From Arachis hypogaea (lineage: Eukaryota; Streptophyta; Magnoliopsida; Fabales; Fabaceae): a DNA stretch of 64,000 bases. The DNA lies in contig NC_092042.1 in assembly GCF_003086295.3 (NCBI RefSeq), positions 46,436,137 through 46,500,136 of the forward strand, in the 5' to 3' direction. Of this stretch, positions 1 to 11,834 are shown one piece after another; positions within the stretch are counted from its first letter, which is position 1; every line of letters starts with the position of its first letter. Under the pieces are notes generated by a model. That model saw nothing but the letters and a program-made list of their open reading frames with translations, made no database searches and had not been told where the DNA came from. Made by a program: the position numbers and the translations under genes.

Positions 1-282
1 TTTTCTTTAAGTTTATTTTACATTATTATTTCTTTAAGTTTATGATCTTGTGCAACAGTTAGAATAGAAACAGGGACAGTCAGAACTAGAAACAGAACAC
101 CCTGGAGCAGGTACCTTGTTGGCGTTGAACGCTAGATAAGGAGGCTAGAGTGCGCGTTCAATGCCACACAGGGTATCCATGATGGGCGTTCAATGCCCAA
201 GAGAAGTAGCATTGCTGGCGTTGAACGCTAGCCAGGGAGTAGGCAGCTGGTGTTGAACGCCAGCAAAGAGGCAAAGACCTGG
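1..282 (+). mobile_element. Relic B, left part: 3' internal region of a Ty3/gypsy element
   Basis: This is non-coding 3' internal sequence of a plus-strand gypsy element. It matches the layout of element D after its protease (about 22150-22470), with an AT-rich stretch followed by GGCGTT palindromes. It continues at 7438 after the interruption by element A; the shared 5-bp CCTGG at 278-282 and 7433-7437 proves the join. Confidence 0.75.
120..262. repeat. Array of degenerate GGCGTTNAACGCC palindromes (relic B)
   Basis: About five units of the form GGCGTTGAACGCYAG are spaced 20-40 bp apart. More units continue at 7433-7545 on the other side of element A. Most have one or two changes that break the palindrome, consistent with an old copy. 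Confidence 0.8.
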
Positions 283-1766
283 TGGTGCACGAATCCCCAC
301 ACCTTCGTATAGCTGTAACAGCAAGTGCACTGGGTCATCCAAGTAATACTTGAGTGAGTCAAGGTTGATTCCACGAGGATTGTAGTTTGAAGTAAGCTAT
401 GGTTATCTTGTAGGTCTTAGTCAGGAGAATCAAGAGTTGTTAGATTATGGAGTTTAAGATTATTGAAATCAGTAATAGAAATATAGTTGAAGATTGGAGT
501 TGCTTTGTCTTTCTGAATTAACTCTAGTATCACTGTCTTCTTTGCTTGCGAATGATCTCTTCTACGGCAGGTTGTATGTGATCAAAACCATTGCTCGTTG
601 TCATCTGATCTGATGGAGGGTGAAGCTCTAGCAGTTCATTCTCTTGGCGATCTTACTCAAAATGCCACAGACAAGGTCGAATCTTCCGGATCAGAGAATG
701 CTGCTTCTTTGGATTCTGGCATATACCATGGAGACTCTAATCTCCCAAAAAATTGGTTGAACTGGTGTCTCGAGAAGTCCCCAACGAAGTCGTGGATTAG
801 CCGTCTGAGAGATGTATAAACATAGTTGTAGATTCACACTTTCCAGCTAAGTATTCACACGAACCCAAGTAGATGCGGGTATTTTTCAGGCACATTAGTC
901 CTTAGTATGATGAACAGAGCTGATTGTCACTAATCATCCTATTCACCATGTTAAAGAACGAATATACATCTTAGAAATAAATCAAACACGGATCCAAGAA
1001 GAAACAATAATACTTTTATTAATTCATAGGACTCAGCAGGGCTCTTCCCCTCAACCTAGGAGGTTTAGAAACTCATAATGAAAGAAAAATATAATGTAAA
1101 ACTCGAATATGGTGTGTAAAGTCTAGATCCTCTCGAATGATTATGTAAAATACACTTTAAATACTAAACAGATGACTGGTAAGGGTACAACAGTCTATCT
1201 AGTGCTAAAATCCACTTCTGTAGCCTACTTGGTGAGTGTTTTGGCTGAGCATTGATGAGATCCACGTGCTATGAGGCTCCTAGGACGTTGAATGCTGGCT
1301 AGGGGGTCCTCTCTGGGCGTTTTGATGCTGGTCTCTGCTCTTTGGGCGCTGGACGCCTAGAAGGGGGCAGGAAGCTGGCATTGGACGCCAGTTTTGGCCT
1401 TCTAATCCGAAGAAAAGTATAAACTATTATACATTGATGGAAAGCTCTAGAAGTCAGCTTTCCATATCCATTGAGAGCGTTCTATTTAAACTTCTGTAGC
1501 TATAGAAAAGCTCTTTCGAGTGTGAGGAGGTCAGATTTGGACAGCATCTGTAATGCTTTCTCTGTCTCTGAATCAGACTTTTCCTCCAACTCCTCAATTT
1601 CATCCAGAAAATACTTGAAATTGCACAAAAATACAAAAACTCATAGTAGAATCAAAAAATGTGAATTTAACACTAAAACCTATAAAAACTAAAGAAAAAC
1701 TAAATAAAACATACTAAAAACTATATGAAAATGATGCCAAAAAGCGTATAAAATATTCGCTCATCA
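283..1766 (-). repeat. 3' LTR of element A
   Basis: The LTR starts TGGTGCACGAA on the plus strand and ends CGCTCATCA, the reverse complement of the TGATGAGCG...TTCGTGCACCA ends of the family. Directly right of it, at 1767, is the reverse complement of the stem-loop and TTTAAGTTTGGTGT module that precedes a 3' LTR. Small frames inside it are repeats of LTR sequence, not genes. Confidence 0.92.
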
Positions 1767-1785
1767 CAACACCAAACTTAAACCG

Positions 1786-1805
1786 TTGCTTGTCCCCAAG
1801 CAACT
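1786..1805 (-). other. RGGA-loop hairpin before the 3' LTR of element A
   Basis: On the minus strand an 8-bp stem GTTGCTTG/CAAGCAAC encloses the loop GGGA. TTTAAGTTTGGTGT follows, then the LTR start. The same module precedes the 3' LTRs of D, E and I. Confidence 0.7.
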
Positions 1806-2355
1806 AAAAACGCAGTAAGAAAAAAAAGAAAATGAAGTTTGCAGGGATGTAGTGGTTTTTAACTTTTACCAAGATATTCTCTACTAAGCCATATGGCTTC
1901 TTCATTATCTTGTCTGCCATCTCTAATGAGATGTGTGCAGCTTGTACCTCAAGGATTCTCAGCATCTCCATTACAGAGAGTGGCATGAGGTTTATGCTTT
2001 ACCCTAGGTCACACAAGGCCTTATCAAAGGTCATGGTGCCTATAGTGCAAGGAATTAAAAAGTGTCTAGGATTTGAAAGCTTTTGAGGGAGCCTCTGCTG
2101 AACCAAAGCATGGAGTTCTTTGGTAAGCAGTGTAGGTTCTTCCTCTAGAGGCAATGTACCAAATAACTTGGCATTCAGCTTCATTAGAGCTCCTAGGTAC
2201 TGAGCAACTTGTTCTTTCCTAGTGTCTTCATCCTCCTCAAAGGATGAGTAGCCATCAGAACTCATGCACTGCAGAAGTGCATGCAAAGGAACCTCAATGG
2301 TCTTTATGGTTTTCTTTGGTTCTAGGCTAGAGGGTTCTTGAGTGGGATTTAGCAC
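1804..2355 (-). pseudogene. Retroviral-type aspartic protease domain of element A, broken
   Basis: Reading leftward from 2355, the frame carries the acidic linker (SSFEEDED), the LGALMKLNAKLFG block and the IPCTIGTMTF block seen in the proteases of D and E. It ends at CDLG, where a stop falls in the active-site region (expected D-L/S/T-G-S/A-S/G). It reopens at 1986 with MPLSVMEML and HYIPANF. The flap and the ILGRPFL block found in D at 21781 are absent, and the element passes straight to its 3' LTR. It would not give an active protease. Confidence 0.82.
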
Positions 2356-2379
2356 TCAAAGGGTGTGCATTGATTGGTG

Positions 2380-2912
2380 TTTAATGCCAGCTCTGTGAGC
2401 TCTTTGGGCGTTAAACACCCATGCTGTCCACCCTTACTGGCGTTAAACGCCAGTTCCTCTAAGCCTTTTGGGCGTTGAACACCCGACAGGGATGTCCTTG
2501 CTGGCGTTCAACTCCAGCTTCCCTAGGTGTGTGGGCGTTGAACGCCCAGTGAGGGGTTCCTCACTGGCGGTTCCTCCCTGGCGTTCAGCGCCAGAATGGC
2601 TGCAAGGTTGGGCATTGAGTGCCCAGCAAGGGGTTCCTCACTGGCGTTCAGTGCCAGAAAGCCTACCTGGTTGGGCATTAAATGCCCAGTAAGGAGTTCC
2701 TTACTAGCATTCAGCGTCAGGATGACTGCCTGTTTGGGCGTTGAACTCCCAACCAGTGCTCATTGGCTTGGCTTCAACGCCAGCTCTGCTACCAGAATGG
2801 GCGTTGAATGCCCAGTGAGGGGTTCTTCACTTTCGTTCAGTGCCAGACTTGCTGCCATTGTGGGCGTTCAACGTCTAGTGATATGTCCTTTACTGGCGTT
2901 CAACGCCACTCC
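2380..2912. repeat. Palindromic GGCGTTNAACGCC array between gag and protease of element A
   Basis: About fifteen units alternate between GGCGTTGAACGCCCA and CTGGCGTTCAACGCCAG forms, separated by 15-35 bp. The array lies between gag and protease, the position where element I has six in-frame units (45493-45665). In D and E the arrays lie after the protease instead. Confidence 0.88.
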
Positions 2913-3096
2913 ATTCTCCCTTAATTCGGCCTCTACCTCCATGGTTATGGCCTTGCGCTCTTCTCTTGGATTCACCTCAATGCTACTGGGAAGAGTGTCA
3001 GGAGGAGTCTCAGGGATCCTCTTGCTCAGTTGACCAATCTGTATCTCCAAGTTCCTAATGGAGGACCTGGTTTCATTTATGAAACTGTGAGTGGTC

Positions 3097-4345
3097 TTAG
3101 AGAGGTTGGAAACCAGAAAAATAAGTCAGAAAGGCTCTGCTTTGAGGTCTCTGTGTTCCCTTGAGAAGATGGGAATGGTGGTCTGTTGTTGAACATATTG
3201 TGGTTCCTTCAACCTTAATTGTTGTTGAAATCTTGCTGAGGTTTCTGTTTATCCTTCCATGAGAGGTTAGGATGATTCCTCCATGAAGGGTTGTAGGTGT
3301 TTCCATAGGGTTCTCAGATGTAATTCACCTCCTCCATGGTGGGTTGATTAGGATCATAAGCTTCTACTTCAAAAGAAGCTTCTTGAGTATTACCAGCTGC
3401 AGCTTGTATCCTAGTCAGATGCTAAGAGATCATGTTGACCTGTAGGGTCAAGATCGTGTTCTGAGCCAATATGGCATTCAGAGTCTCAACTTTGTGAACT
3501 CCTTTCTTTTGAGGGATCCCATGGTTTACAGGATTCCTCTCAAAAGTATACATGAATTGGTTGTTTGCAACCATCTCAATGAGTTCTCTAGTTTCTGTAG
3601 GCGTTTTCTTCAAGTAGAGTGATCCACCTGCAGAGTTGTCCAATAAAATTTTGGACAATTTAGATAGACCATCATAGAACACGCCTATGATATACCATTC
3701 TGAAAGCATGTCAGGAGGACATCTTCTGATTAGTTGTTTGTATGTTTCCCAAGCTTCATAAAGGGATTCACCTTCTCTTTGTCTGAAGGTTTGAACTTCC
3801 ACTCTAATTTTGCTCATCCTTTGAGGGAGAAAGAACTTAGCTAGAAACTCACTAACCAGCGTTTCCCAAGAGTCTAAGCTCTCTTTTGATTGGGCATCCA
3901 ACCATAGCTTAGCTCTGTCTCTTACAGCAAAGGGAAAGAGCATAAGCTTTTAGACTTCAGGATTAATTCCATTAGTCTTTACAGTATGATAGATCTGTAA
4001 GAACTCAGCTAAAAACTGATGTGGATCTTCCATTGGAAGTCCATGGAACTTACAGTTTTGCTGCAGAAGAGATACTAACTGAGGCTTAAGATCAAAATTG
4101 TTAGCTCCAATGGCAGGTACAGAGATACTTCTGCCATAAAAGTCAGAGGTAGGCATGGTGAAGTCACCAAGAACCTTTCTTGCTTCCTCTTGAGGTTCGG
4201 CCAGGTCTCCTATTTCTTGTTCAAAACTTTTTGAAGGGTCTCTTCCGGAGTGTTGTGCTTTAGCTTGTTGTAAACGCCTCCTTAGAGTCTTCTCAGGTTC
4301 AAAATCAGGAGTCAAGAGGGGTTCTTTATCCCTGTTCCTGGTCAT
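3097..4345 (-). pseudogene. gag: Gag polyprotein of element A, nonsense and frameshifted
   Basis: This is the structural (capsid) protein of the virus-like particle. The start chosen is the ATG at 4345 (MTRNRDKEPL), which aligns with the MSRSKDK start of the D gag; the frame is open further upstream but that part is leader. It contains the NNFDLKPQLVSLLQQNC and MLFPFAVRDRAKLWLDAQ blocks of the plant Retrotrans_gag domain. A stop at 3950-3952 interrupts EV-stop-KLMLFPF in frame (D has EVYRLMLFPF). A second stop follows VNMIS at 3422, and the proline- and asparagine-rich tail (NPSWRNHPNLSWK type) is found only in another frame around 3097-3306. No zinc knuckle is visible. Confidence 0.88.
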
Positions 4346-5882
4346 AAAAAAGAAGAGAAGAAAGAAAGAAAAGAAGAAAGCTTTTTGTGCTACTTGGACC
4401 AAAGAGCTTCCAGTTAGATGTGATGAGAAAAGAAGAATATAGAGAATTGAAGATGGAAGATGAAAGATAAGAAGAAGTCGAATAAATGGAAGTAAATAGG
4501 AGAATAGGTATAAATAAATAAGATAAATAAGAATTAAAATATTTTTATTTTTATTTTATTTATTTATTGAATTCAAAAATTAAGTTAATACTTTAAAAAG
4601 AATTGAACATTAGTTAATGAATTTTCAAAAAAGAGAAGAGACAACAGAGAAAGGAGTTTTCGAAAATTAAGAGGGAAGAGTTAGTTAGGAAGTTTTGAAA
4701 AAGAAGAGAGAGAGAGAAGAGAAGTGGTTAAGAAAAGATTTGAATTTAAAATAAGATAAGAGATAAGCTAAGAAGAGATTTGAAATTAAAAAAAAAAAGA
4801 TAAGAAAAGATAAGATAAGAAATTAAAAAGATTTGAGAAAGATTTTATTTTAAAATTTGAGATTAGAAAAGATAAGATAGAAAATTAAAAACATTTGAAA
4901 AAGATTTAAAAAAGTTAAGATTTGAAAGTTTGATTTTGAAAAAGATTTAATTTTAAAGTTTGAAATTTGAATTCTTAAATTTGAAATTTGAAAAAGATAA
5001 GATTTAAAAAAAGATATGATTTTCGAAAAAGATATGATTTTTATTTTTGAAAAAATTTGATTTTTGAAAACTTGAAGATTAAGATAAAATAAGATAAAAA
5101 TTTTGAAATTGAAATCTAATTTTTTTTTAATTTTTGAAAATTAAGTAAAAAGATAAGAAAAGATATTTTTTTTGAATATAATGATGAAAGAGAAAAACAC
5201 ACAAAAGACACAAAGGGACACTAAACTTAAATTTTAAGATCAAAACACAAGGAAAACACAAAAACACTTTGAAGACTAACAATAACACAAAGAACAAGAC
5301 TCAAGAAATTTAAAGAACGCAAGAACAAATAAAGAACACCAAACTTAAAATTTTTGAAAACCAAACATAAAATTTTCGAAAAATACAAGGAAAAACAAAA
5401 GAAGAAGCCAAACTTAAAGAATTGAAACAAGACTCAAACAAAAAGACACCAAATTTAAAATTTTTGGAAAAAGTACTCAAGATTTTCGAAAATTGACTAA
5501 ACAATAACTCAAACAAAGACTCAAACAAAGAAATTATTTTTTTGGAAAATTTTTAGAAAAGAAAGACTCAAAAAGAACAAAAATTACCATGAAAAAAAAA
5601 CAAAAAGATTCAAACAGAAAGTTAGGGATGGCTGAAAAAAAGCTGCTTGAAAAGAAGCTTTTGAAAATGTTTTAAAAATATTTGGAAAAGAAAACAGAAA
5701 ACAGGTATGACTCAAACCAAGAACAAAGATTAAACAAAGAAAATAAAAAATTTTTTGAAAAGCTTTTTAATTTTTTCAAAAATTGAAGAAGAAGAAAATA
5801 AAATTAAAAGACTCAAATAAAATAAAATAAATTACCTGATCTAGGGAGCAAGACAATCCGTCAGTTTGTCCAAACTCAACAA
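4346..5882 (-). other. AT-rich untranslated leader of element A
   Basis: About 1.5 kb of purine-rich, low-complexity sequence, with many GAAAAAGAT and TTTTCGAAAA stretches on the plus strand, lies between PBS and gag. It contains several reverse-complement copies of AAGTTTGGTGT (for example near 5336 and 5410). No coding potential is seen. Confidence 0.75.
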
Positions 5883-5900
5883 TCCCCGCCAACGGCGCCA
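5883..5900 (-). other. Primer-binding site of element A (tRNA-Asp type)
   Basis: The reverse complement reads TGGCGCCGTTGGCGGGGA, one base off the tRNA-Asp complement found in D, E and I. It lies six bases inside the 5' LTR end. Confidence 0.85.
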
Positions 5901-5906
5901 AAAACT

Positions 5907-7432
5907 TGGTGCACAAATCCTCACACCTTCGTACAGCTGTACCAACAAGTACATTGGGTCGTCCAAGTAATACCTGAGCGAGTCAGGGTCGGTCCCACAA
6001 AGATTGTGGTTTGAAGCAAGCTATGGTTATCTTGCAGGTCTTAGTCAGGTGAATTAAGAGTTGTTGGATTACGAAGTTTAGGATTATTGAAATCAGTAAT
6101 AGGAATATAGTTGAAGATTGGAGTTGCTTTGGCTTTCTTTATTAACTCTGGTATCACTGTCTTCTTTGCTTGTGAATGATCTCTTCTATGGTAGGCTATA
6201 TGTGATCAAAGCCATTGCCGTGGTCATTGATATCCTCTGCTCCAGATCAAATGCCATTGCCCGTGGTCACCCAATCTGATGGAGGGTGAAACTCTAGCAG
6301 TTCATTCTCTTGGAGATCCTACTCAAAACACCACAGATAAAGTCGAATCTTCCGGATCAGAGAATGCTGCTTCTTTGGATTCTAGCCTATATTACAGAGA
6401 CCCTAATCTCCCCAAAAATCAACTAACCTGGTATCTCGAGAAGTCCCCAATGAAATCGTGGATTAGCCGTTTGAGAGATGTATAAACATAGCTGTTGGTT
6501 CGCGCTTTCCGGCCAAGTATTCACACGAACCCAAGTAGACGCGGGTGTTTGTCAGGCACGTTCATCTTAGTATGATGAACAGAGTTGCTTGTCACTGTTC
6601 ATCCTATTCACCATGTTGAAGAACGAATATACATCTTAGAAATAAATCAAACACGGATCGAAAAAGAAACAGTAATACTTTTATTAATTCATAGGACTTA
6701 GCAGGGCTCCTCCCCTCAACCTAGGAGGGTTAGAAACTCATACTGAAAGGAAAATACAATGTAAAACTCGAATATGGTGTGTAAAGTCGAGATCCTCTCA
6801 AATGATTATGTAAAATATACTTTAAATACTAAATAGATGACTAGTAAGGGTAAAATAGTCTATCTAGTGCTAAAATCCACTTCTGGAGCCCACTTGGTGA
6901 GTGTTTGGGCTGAGCTTTGATGAGATCCATGTGCTATGAGACTCCTAGGGCATTGAACGCTGGCTAAGGGGTCCTCTCTAGGCATTTGAATGATGGTCTC
7001 TGCTCTTTTGGCGCTGGACGCCTGGAAGGGGGCAGGAAGCTGACGTTGGATGCTAGTTTTAGGCCTTCTAATACGAAGAAAAGTATAGACTATTATACAT
7101 TATTGGAAAGCTCTGGAAGTCAGATTTCCATAGCCATTATAAGCGCTCCATTTGAACTTTTGTAGCTCTAGAAAAGCTCTTCCGAGTGTGAGGAGGTCAG
7201 ATCCAGACAGCATCTGCAGTGCTTTCTCTATCTCTGAATTAGACTTTTGCTCCAGCTCCTCAATTTCAGCCAGAAAATACTTGAAATTGGACAAAAATGC
7301 AAAAAATCATAGTAGAATCCAAAAATGTGAATTTAACACTAAAACCTATAAAAACTAAATAAAAACTATACAAAAGATACTAAAAACTATATGAAAATAA
7401 TGCCAAAAAGTGTATAAAATATCTACTCATCA
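5907..7432 (-). repeat. 5' LTR of element A
   Basis: It starts TGGTGCACAAA and ends ACTCATCA on the plus strand, followed by the CCTGG duplication. It is 42 bp longer than its partner, and the two show many substitutions. Confidence 0.92.
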
Positions 7433-7545
7433 CCTGGTGTTCAACACCAGGAAGGAGCATCCCAATGGGCGTTCAACGCCCTATATGGAGAAAGAAGTTG
7501 GCGTTGAACGCCAGTCAGGAGCAAGCGCTGGGCATTCAACGCCCA
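7433..7545. repeat. Palindrome array of relic B, right part
   Basis: Four units (CTGGTGTTCAACACCAG, GGGCGTTCAACGCCC, TGGCGTTGAACGCCA and one degenerate). The first unit is the one that element A entered: the target CCTGG is its left arm. Confidence 0.82.
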
Positions 7546-7921
7546 CAAGAGGACAGGGAATTCAAATTCCCTGGCCTCTCAAGATCAGTGGGTCCCACAA
7601 AATCTCCACGTACCCCACTTTCTTTTCTCTCTTACTTTCACTCTTCCCCACACACTCTTCCCTATAAACCCTCAACTAATCACATCCATATCTCTTCTCA
7701 AAACCATTATACTCCCACTAGCCCCCACCCACTTCAAATTCAAAACTTTCCCTCCCATTTACCCTCCCCATAACCGAACTCTACCCCATCCCTACCCTAT
7801 AAATAACCCCTCATACCACCTCTTCATACACACACCTCAAAGCAATTAGCCTCCACTTGGCCAAACCTACCTCTCCCTCCATCTCCCATATTCTCTTTTG
7901 TTTCTACTCCTTTCTTCCATT

Positions 7922-7941
7922 TTTGCTCGAGAACGAGCAAA
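7922..7941 (+). other. AGAA-loop hairpin upstream of ORF2 in relic B
   Basis: The stem is TTTGCTCG/CGAGCAAA with loop AGAA (AGGA in D). TTTAAGTTTGGTGT follows three bases later and the ORF2 start lies at 7994. Confidence 0.72.
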
Positions 7942-7993
7942 GCTTTTAAGTTTGGTGTTGGAAAACTGTTGCTTTTTGCTTTCATTCACACTT

Positions 7994-9124
7994 ATGGCAC
8001 CCAAAGTCGGAGAACACTCTAGAAAGAGGAAAGAGAAAGCTGTTACTTCCACCTCCGAATCTTGGGAGATGGAGAGATTCATCATCAAAGCTCGTCAAGA
8101 CCACTTCTATGAAGTAGTGGGAAAGAAGAGGGTGATTTCTAAAGTTCCGTTAGGCTAAAAAAGAATGAGTATCCAGAGATCTGACGAGAAATCCGGAGGA
8201 GAGGTTGGGAAGCCCTAACCAATCCTATCCCGGAAGTTGGAATCTTGATGGTGCAAAAGTTCTATGCCAATGCATATGTCACTAAACATCATGATGTAGC
8301 GTGAACCCAAGCCCCAAGAATTGGAGTACCATGGTCCGAGGTTGACCCTTAGACTTCAGCCTGGAAAGTGTAAGGTTGGCGCTCCATTTGCTTGTTATGC
8401 AAGTTGACCCACATCCTTACACTAGACGAGTCAATTTTGATCAGAAGCTGGACCAAGTCCTTTCAAACATTTGTGTGGAAGGAGCTCAGTGGAAGAGGGA
8501 TACTCAAGGCAAGCCTGTCTAATTAAGAAGTCTTGACCTCAAGCCCGTAGCTAGAGGATGGTTGAATTTATCCAGCGCTCTATCATCCCTACTAGCAATC
8601 GGTCAGAAGTGACCATTAACTGAGCCATCATGATTCATTGCATCATGCTTAGAAGTGAGGTGGAGGTACATGAGGTAATACTTCAAGAACCGTACAAGAT
8701 AGATGAAAAGCCTTCCACCATAGCAAGGTTGGCTTTTCCCCACCTTATCTGTCACTTATGCAATTCAGCTGTAATTGTCATATAAGGAGACATTCCTATT
8801 AAGGAGGACAAGCCCATCACTTAAAGAAGAATGGAGCAAACTAGAGAGCCCATACATGCACCTCAACAAGAGCATGTGGAGCCGCCTCAACAAGAAATCC
8901 CTGAGATGCCTTAAGGGATGCATTTTCCTCCCCAAGGCTATCGGGACCAATTAAGCACTAATATGGATCAGTTGAGGATGGGACACCAAGAGCATTCCAC
9001 CATCCTCCATGAAATAAGAGAAGATCAAAGAGCCATGAGAGAAAAACAACAGAGCCAGGGGCGTGACATAGAACAAATCTTCTCCATTGGATTCTCTAGA
9101 GGGAGCAGTAGCCGCCGTCACTAA
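7994..9124 (+). pseudogene. ORF2 (plant retroelement 'putative transposon protein') remnant of B
   Basis: It is homologous along its length to the intact ORF2 of D (22960-24072). It starts MAPKVGEHSRKRKEK and keeps SESWEMERFI and DHFYEVV, then stops at 8156-8158 because of small deletions after KVPLG. Homology continues in shifted frames and reopens at 8918 with MHFPPQGY, the EHSTILHEIREDQRAMREKQQ coiled-coil tail and a terminal RRH. The numerous frame breaks make it non-functional. The domain resembles the Pfam family for putative plant transposon proteins found in Athila-like elements; its role is unknown. Confidence 0.8.
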
Positions 9125-9690
9125 GGTGGTCCCGTTCTATATTCGCCTTTGCTTATGTTTCAGTTTTCAATTATATTTCATTATCTGTTTCCTGTTTCTA
9201 AGTGCATGCGCATCTATGTTTTAAGGCTATGAAATATTCCATGCATCTCTCACCTTACTTGAAAGAAAATTTTATTTGAAAAAGAATAGGGAGATACATG
9301 AATTTTGAGTTATATAATAAGAATAGTTCAATTATTTTGATGTGGTGGCATTGCTTTTACTTTTTGAATGTATGAATGAACAGTGCATGTTTGATGTTGG
9401 AGTTAAAGAATGTTGGCTCTTGAAAGAATAATGAAAAAAGATAAGTATTATTGGTAATCTAAAAAATAAAAAAATTGATTCTTGAAGCAAGAAAAAGTAG
9501 CAAAAAGCAATAAAAGAAAAAAATTTTTGCAAAAAAAAAAAAGCAAGCAGAAAAAGAAAGAAAAAGAAAAAGGCAATAGCTCTTTAAACCAAAGAGCAAG
9601 AGCAAGGGTCCAAAGCTTTGAGCATCAATGGTTAGGAGGGTCTAAAAGAAACAAAATCTTGGCCTAGTAGTTCAAATGAGCTCCTCATGT
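9125..9690 (+). other. Conserved 3' untranslated block of relic B
   Basis: The block matches non-coding 3' regions of D (24250-24560), I (52440-52770) and, inverted, E (32680-33060). It includes GTGGTGGCA, GAACAGTGCAT, GTTGGCTCTTGAAAGAATAATGA and CTTGAAGCAAGAAAAAG. The match fades after GGCCTAGTAG near 9690, and no 3' LTR of B remains. Confidence 0.75.
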
Positions 9691-10559
9691 ATTAATATGA
9701 ATGATAACTTTTATAATTAATCAAATATGTATAAATATGTATAAATATGAATGCTAAAAATCAAATTAAAGTATAGTAGTGTCAATTTTTTAAAAAATTG
9801 CATGCCTTATATAATATATGAATATCATCATATGTATATTTTTATATAATTATGAATTTTCCAAAAATAAATATTCATTATAATAATTCAAAATTCACAA
9901 AAATAAAATATTTTCAAATGCTAAAATCATAAATTAATTTAAATATTGATTGTATTATATTTAAAAATGATTATAAACATAATATCCACTCATAACTTTG
10001 TTCCAAATAACCGAAGGCAACTCTGAATGCATCACCAAACTATCAAATGATGTCCAATAACTCTATAACTCTAGAAATATAACAATAATAATAGTTGTAA
10101 TTTAATAATGTTGTTAATTAATATAATCTTACTCATCTTGACAAAAGCCCAAAATTATCTAACCCTAATTCAGATTTTTGCATACTCATAAGTATATGGA
10201 TGACAAAAATTAGAGATATAGCTAATTATTGAGGCAAAGAATTATCTTAAAGCCTCAATAATAACTAGAACTCAAAAATTGAGTACTTGCCTCACTCATG
10301 AAGCAGAAACTCCATGATTAGAGTTGTGAGAAATAAAATGAATAACCAGAAAAACAGAGCAAATTTTTATTCTAATAGATGACAGAATAGAGAAGCCAAC
10401 TCTAAACCTAAACTTCGGATTCAATCCAGCCCCAAGCTGGGGCTACCCTTTTTTTTACCTATGTGTGAGATTGAAAAAGGAAGATATGAAAAAGAGGTAG
10501 GCAAGGAATGGGTTAGGGAGGCACAAAAAAAATTAAAGGGAATAAGAGAAGTAGGAAGA
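9691..10559. other. AT-rich spacer, no gene seen
   Basis: The stretch from 9691 to about 10380 is AT-rich with no coding signal. A short perfect inverted repeat, AGCCCC-AAGC-TGGGGCT, lies near 10428-10445. From 10450 onward the sequence becomes purine-rich and may be the upstream linker of the RT fragment that follows. Confidence 0.5.
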
Positions 10560-11113
10560 TATGTGTTCAACAGAGAAGACACTCTCAAATAACACCAAGG
10601 AGAAAGAGGGACCACCAAGGCTAGAGTTAAAATCTTTACCATCCACTCTCAAATATGCATTTCTTAGAGATAACAAAACCTACCCGGGGATCATAAAGGC
10701 TTCATTAAATAAAGAAAAAGAAAAAGAAGAAGAAGAAGGACTGCTGCAAGTATTGAGGGAACATAAGATTGCTATTGGATGGACGACAATCAGTGATTTG
10801 AAGGGAATAAGCCCCACCATGTGCATGAATAACATTTTACTGGAGGAAGATTCTAAACCTATGATGCAAGCACAAAGAAGGCTTAATCCAACAATGAAAG
10901 AGGTCGTTTACAAAGAGGTAATGAAACTGTAGGATGCTGGGATCATATACCATATTTCTGACAGCGCATGTGTAAGTCCTATGCAAGTGGTGCCAAAGAA
11001 GGGAGGGATCACAGTAATCTCCAATGAAAAAATTAATTGATCCCTTCAAGAACGGTCACTAGCTGGAGAATGCACATTGACTATCAGAGACTCAACATGG
11101 TGACAAAGAAGGA
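10560..11113 (+). pseudogene. pol: Truncated RT N-terminus of an Athila-like pol
   Basis: The frame contains LKSLPSTLKYAFL, HKIAIGWTISDLKGISPTMCMNNILLEED and RRLNPTMKEVVYKEV. These match the region linking protease to reverse transcriptase in element I (about 46610-46900). A stop after VMKL (about 10930), then a frameshift near 11036, disrupt it. The last recognisable motif is RTVTSWRMHIDYQRLNMVTKKD, after which a CACTA-like end interrupts. The catalytic RT motifs are missing. It is not clear whether this fragment belongs to B or to a third element. Confidence 0.78.
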
Positions 11114-11424
11114 CGCTATAAGAAAAAATGCCTATCGGTACACTTTTTTCTTGCCACACTTTAAAAACGTAGCCAAAAGGGGTCATTAGCCATGATTTTA
11201 TGAGGGTGGTAATTGGTTAGAGATTTGGCCATGCTTTTTCTTGCCACGGTTCAAAAGCATGGCCGAAGAGGTCAATGGCCACGCTTTTGTGAGGGTGACG
11301 ATTAATTAGAGAATTGGCTATGATTTTTCGTGCCACGCTTTTGAAGCATGGCTAGTTTGTTTTCCTACAGTCACATTTTTAAAGTGTGTCTATATCTTCT
11401 ATTTATTTAGGCACTCTAAAAAAG
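11114..11424 (+). mobile_element. CACTA-like DNA transposon terminus, truncated
   Basis: The segment begins CGCTATAAGAAAAA, one base from the usual CACTATAAGAAAA terminus of plant CACTA (En/Spm) elements. It carries repeated, alternately oriented subterminal motifs such as TTGCCACGCTTTT and AAGCATGGCC. The opposite terminus is not found. The element seems cut at 11425 by the inverted LTR of complex C. Confidence 0.55.
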
Positions 11425-11834
11425 TGAAATGAAGATTTATACCTGTTTAGAATTTAACAAAATAATTTCGTTGTGAGTATAGCCCAAACTGACAATCGAT
11501 CCTCACATCAAAGTTTAATTTTTGGTTGTCACTAGTCCAACCCAATAAAAATAACCGAGAGTATTAATCTCGGGTCGTTCTCCCTAGGAATCACAATCGA
11601 GTGCCTAATTATTGTTAATGAGGTCAAAAGGGGGTTGGGTTGGTAAAAGGGCAAGAAAATAAATGACATGAAAATAAAGGAAGCAACTAAAGAAAGCAAG
11701 TAATAAATAGAGACATTCATGGAAAGGATTGAGAATATAAGCTTTCTATCCTAGTCATTAATTATCATACAATGATTAACAAGAGCTAATCCTATTTAGT
11801 CATCTCCAACATAGGAAGAAGGTAAGATGTTGGT
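11425..11834 (-). repeat. Inverted LTR fragment at the left of complex C
   Basis: It begins TGAAATGAAG, the reverse complement of the LTR end at 12178-12187, and runs through the same blocks (CAACCCAATAAAAATAACC, TCACAATCGAGTGCCTAATTA) in opposite orientation. It matches 16001-16571 in the same orientation but lacks the part equivalent to 16415-16571. With 11835-12187 it forms a near-perfect large inverted repeat with a spacer of roughly 60 bp. Confidence 0.8.

Larger units (their letters stand above)
283..7432 (-). mobile_element. Element A: complete non-autonomous Ty3/gypsy (Athila-like) element
   Basis: The element is bounded by two direct LTRs (283-1766 and 5907-7432) and a perfect 5-bp TSD, CCTGG, at 278-282 and 7433-7437. 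On the minus strand the order is 5' LTR, PBS, AT-rich leader, gag, palindrome array, protease, 3' LTR. No reverse transcriptase or integrase is present and there is no room for one, so it depended on another element for transposition. The LTRs differ visibly (roughly 15 percent over the terminal 100 bases by eye), so this is one of the older intact insertions here. Confidence 0.92.
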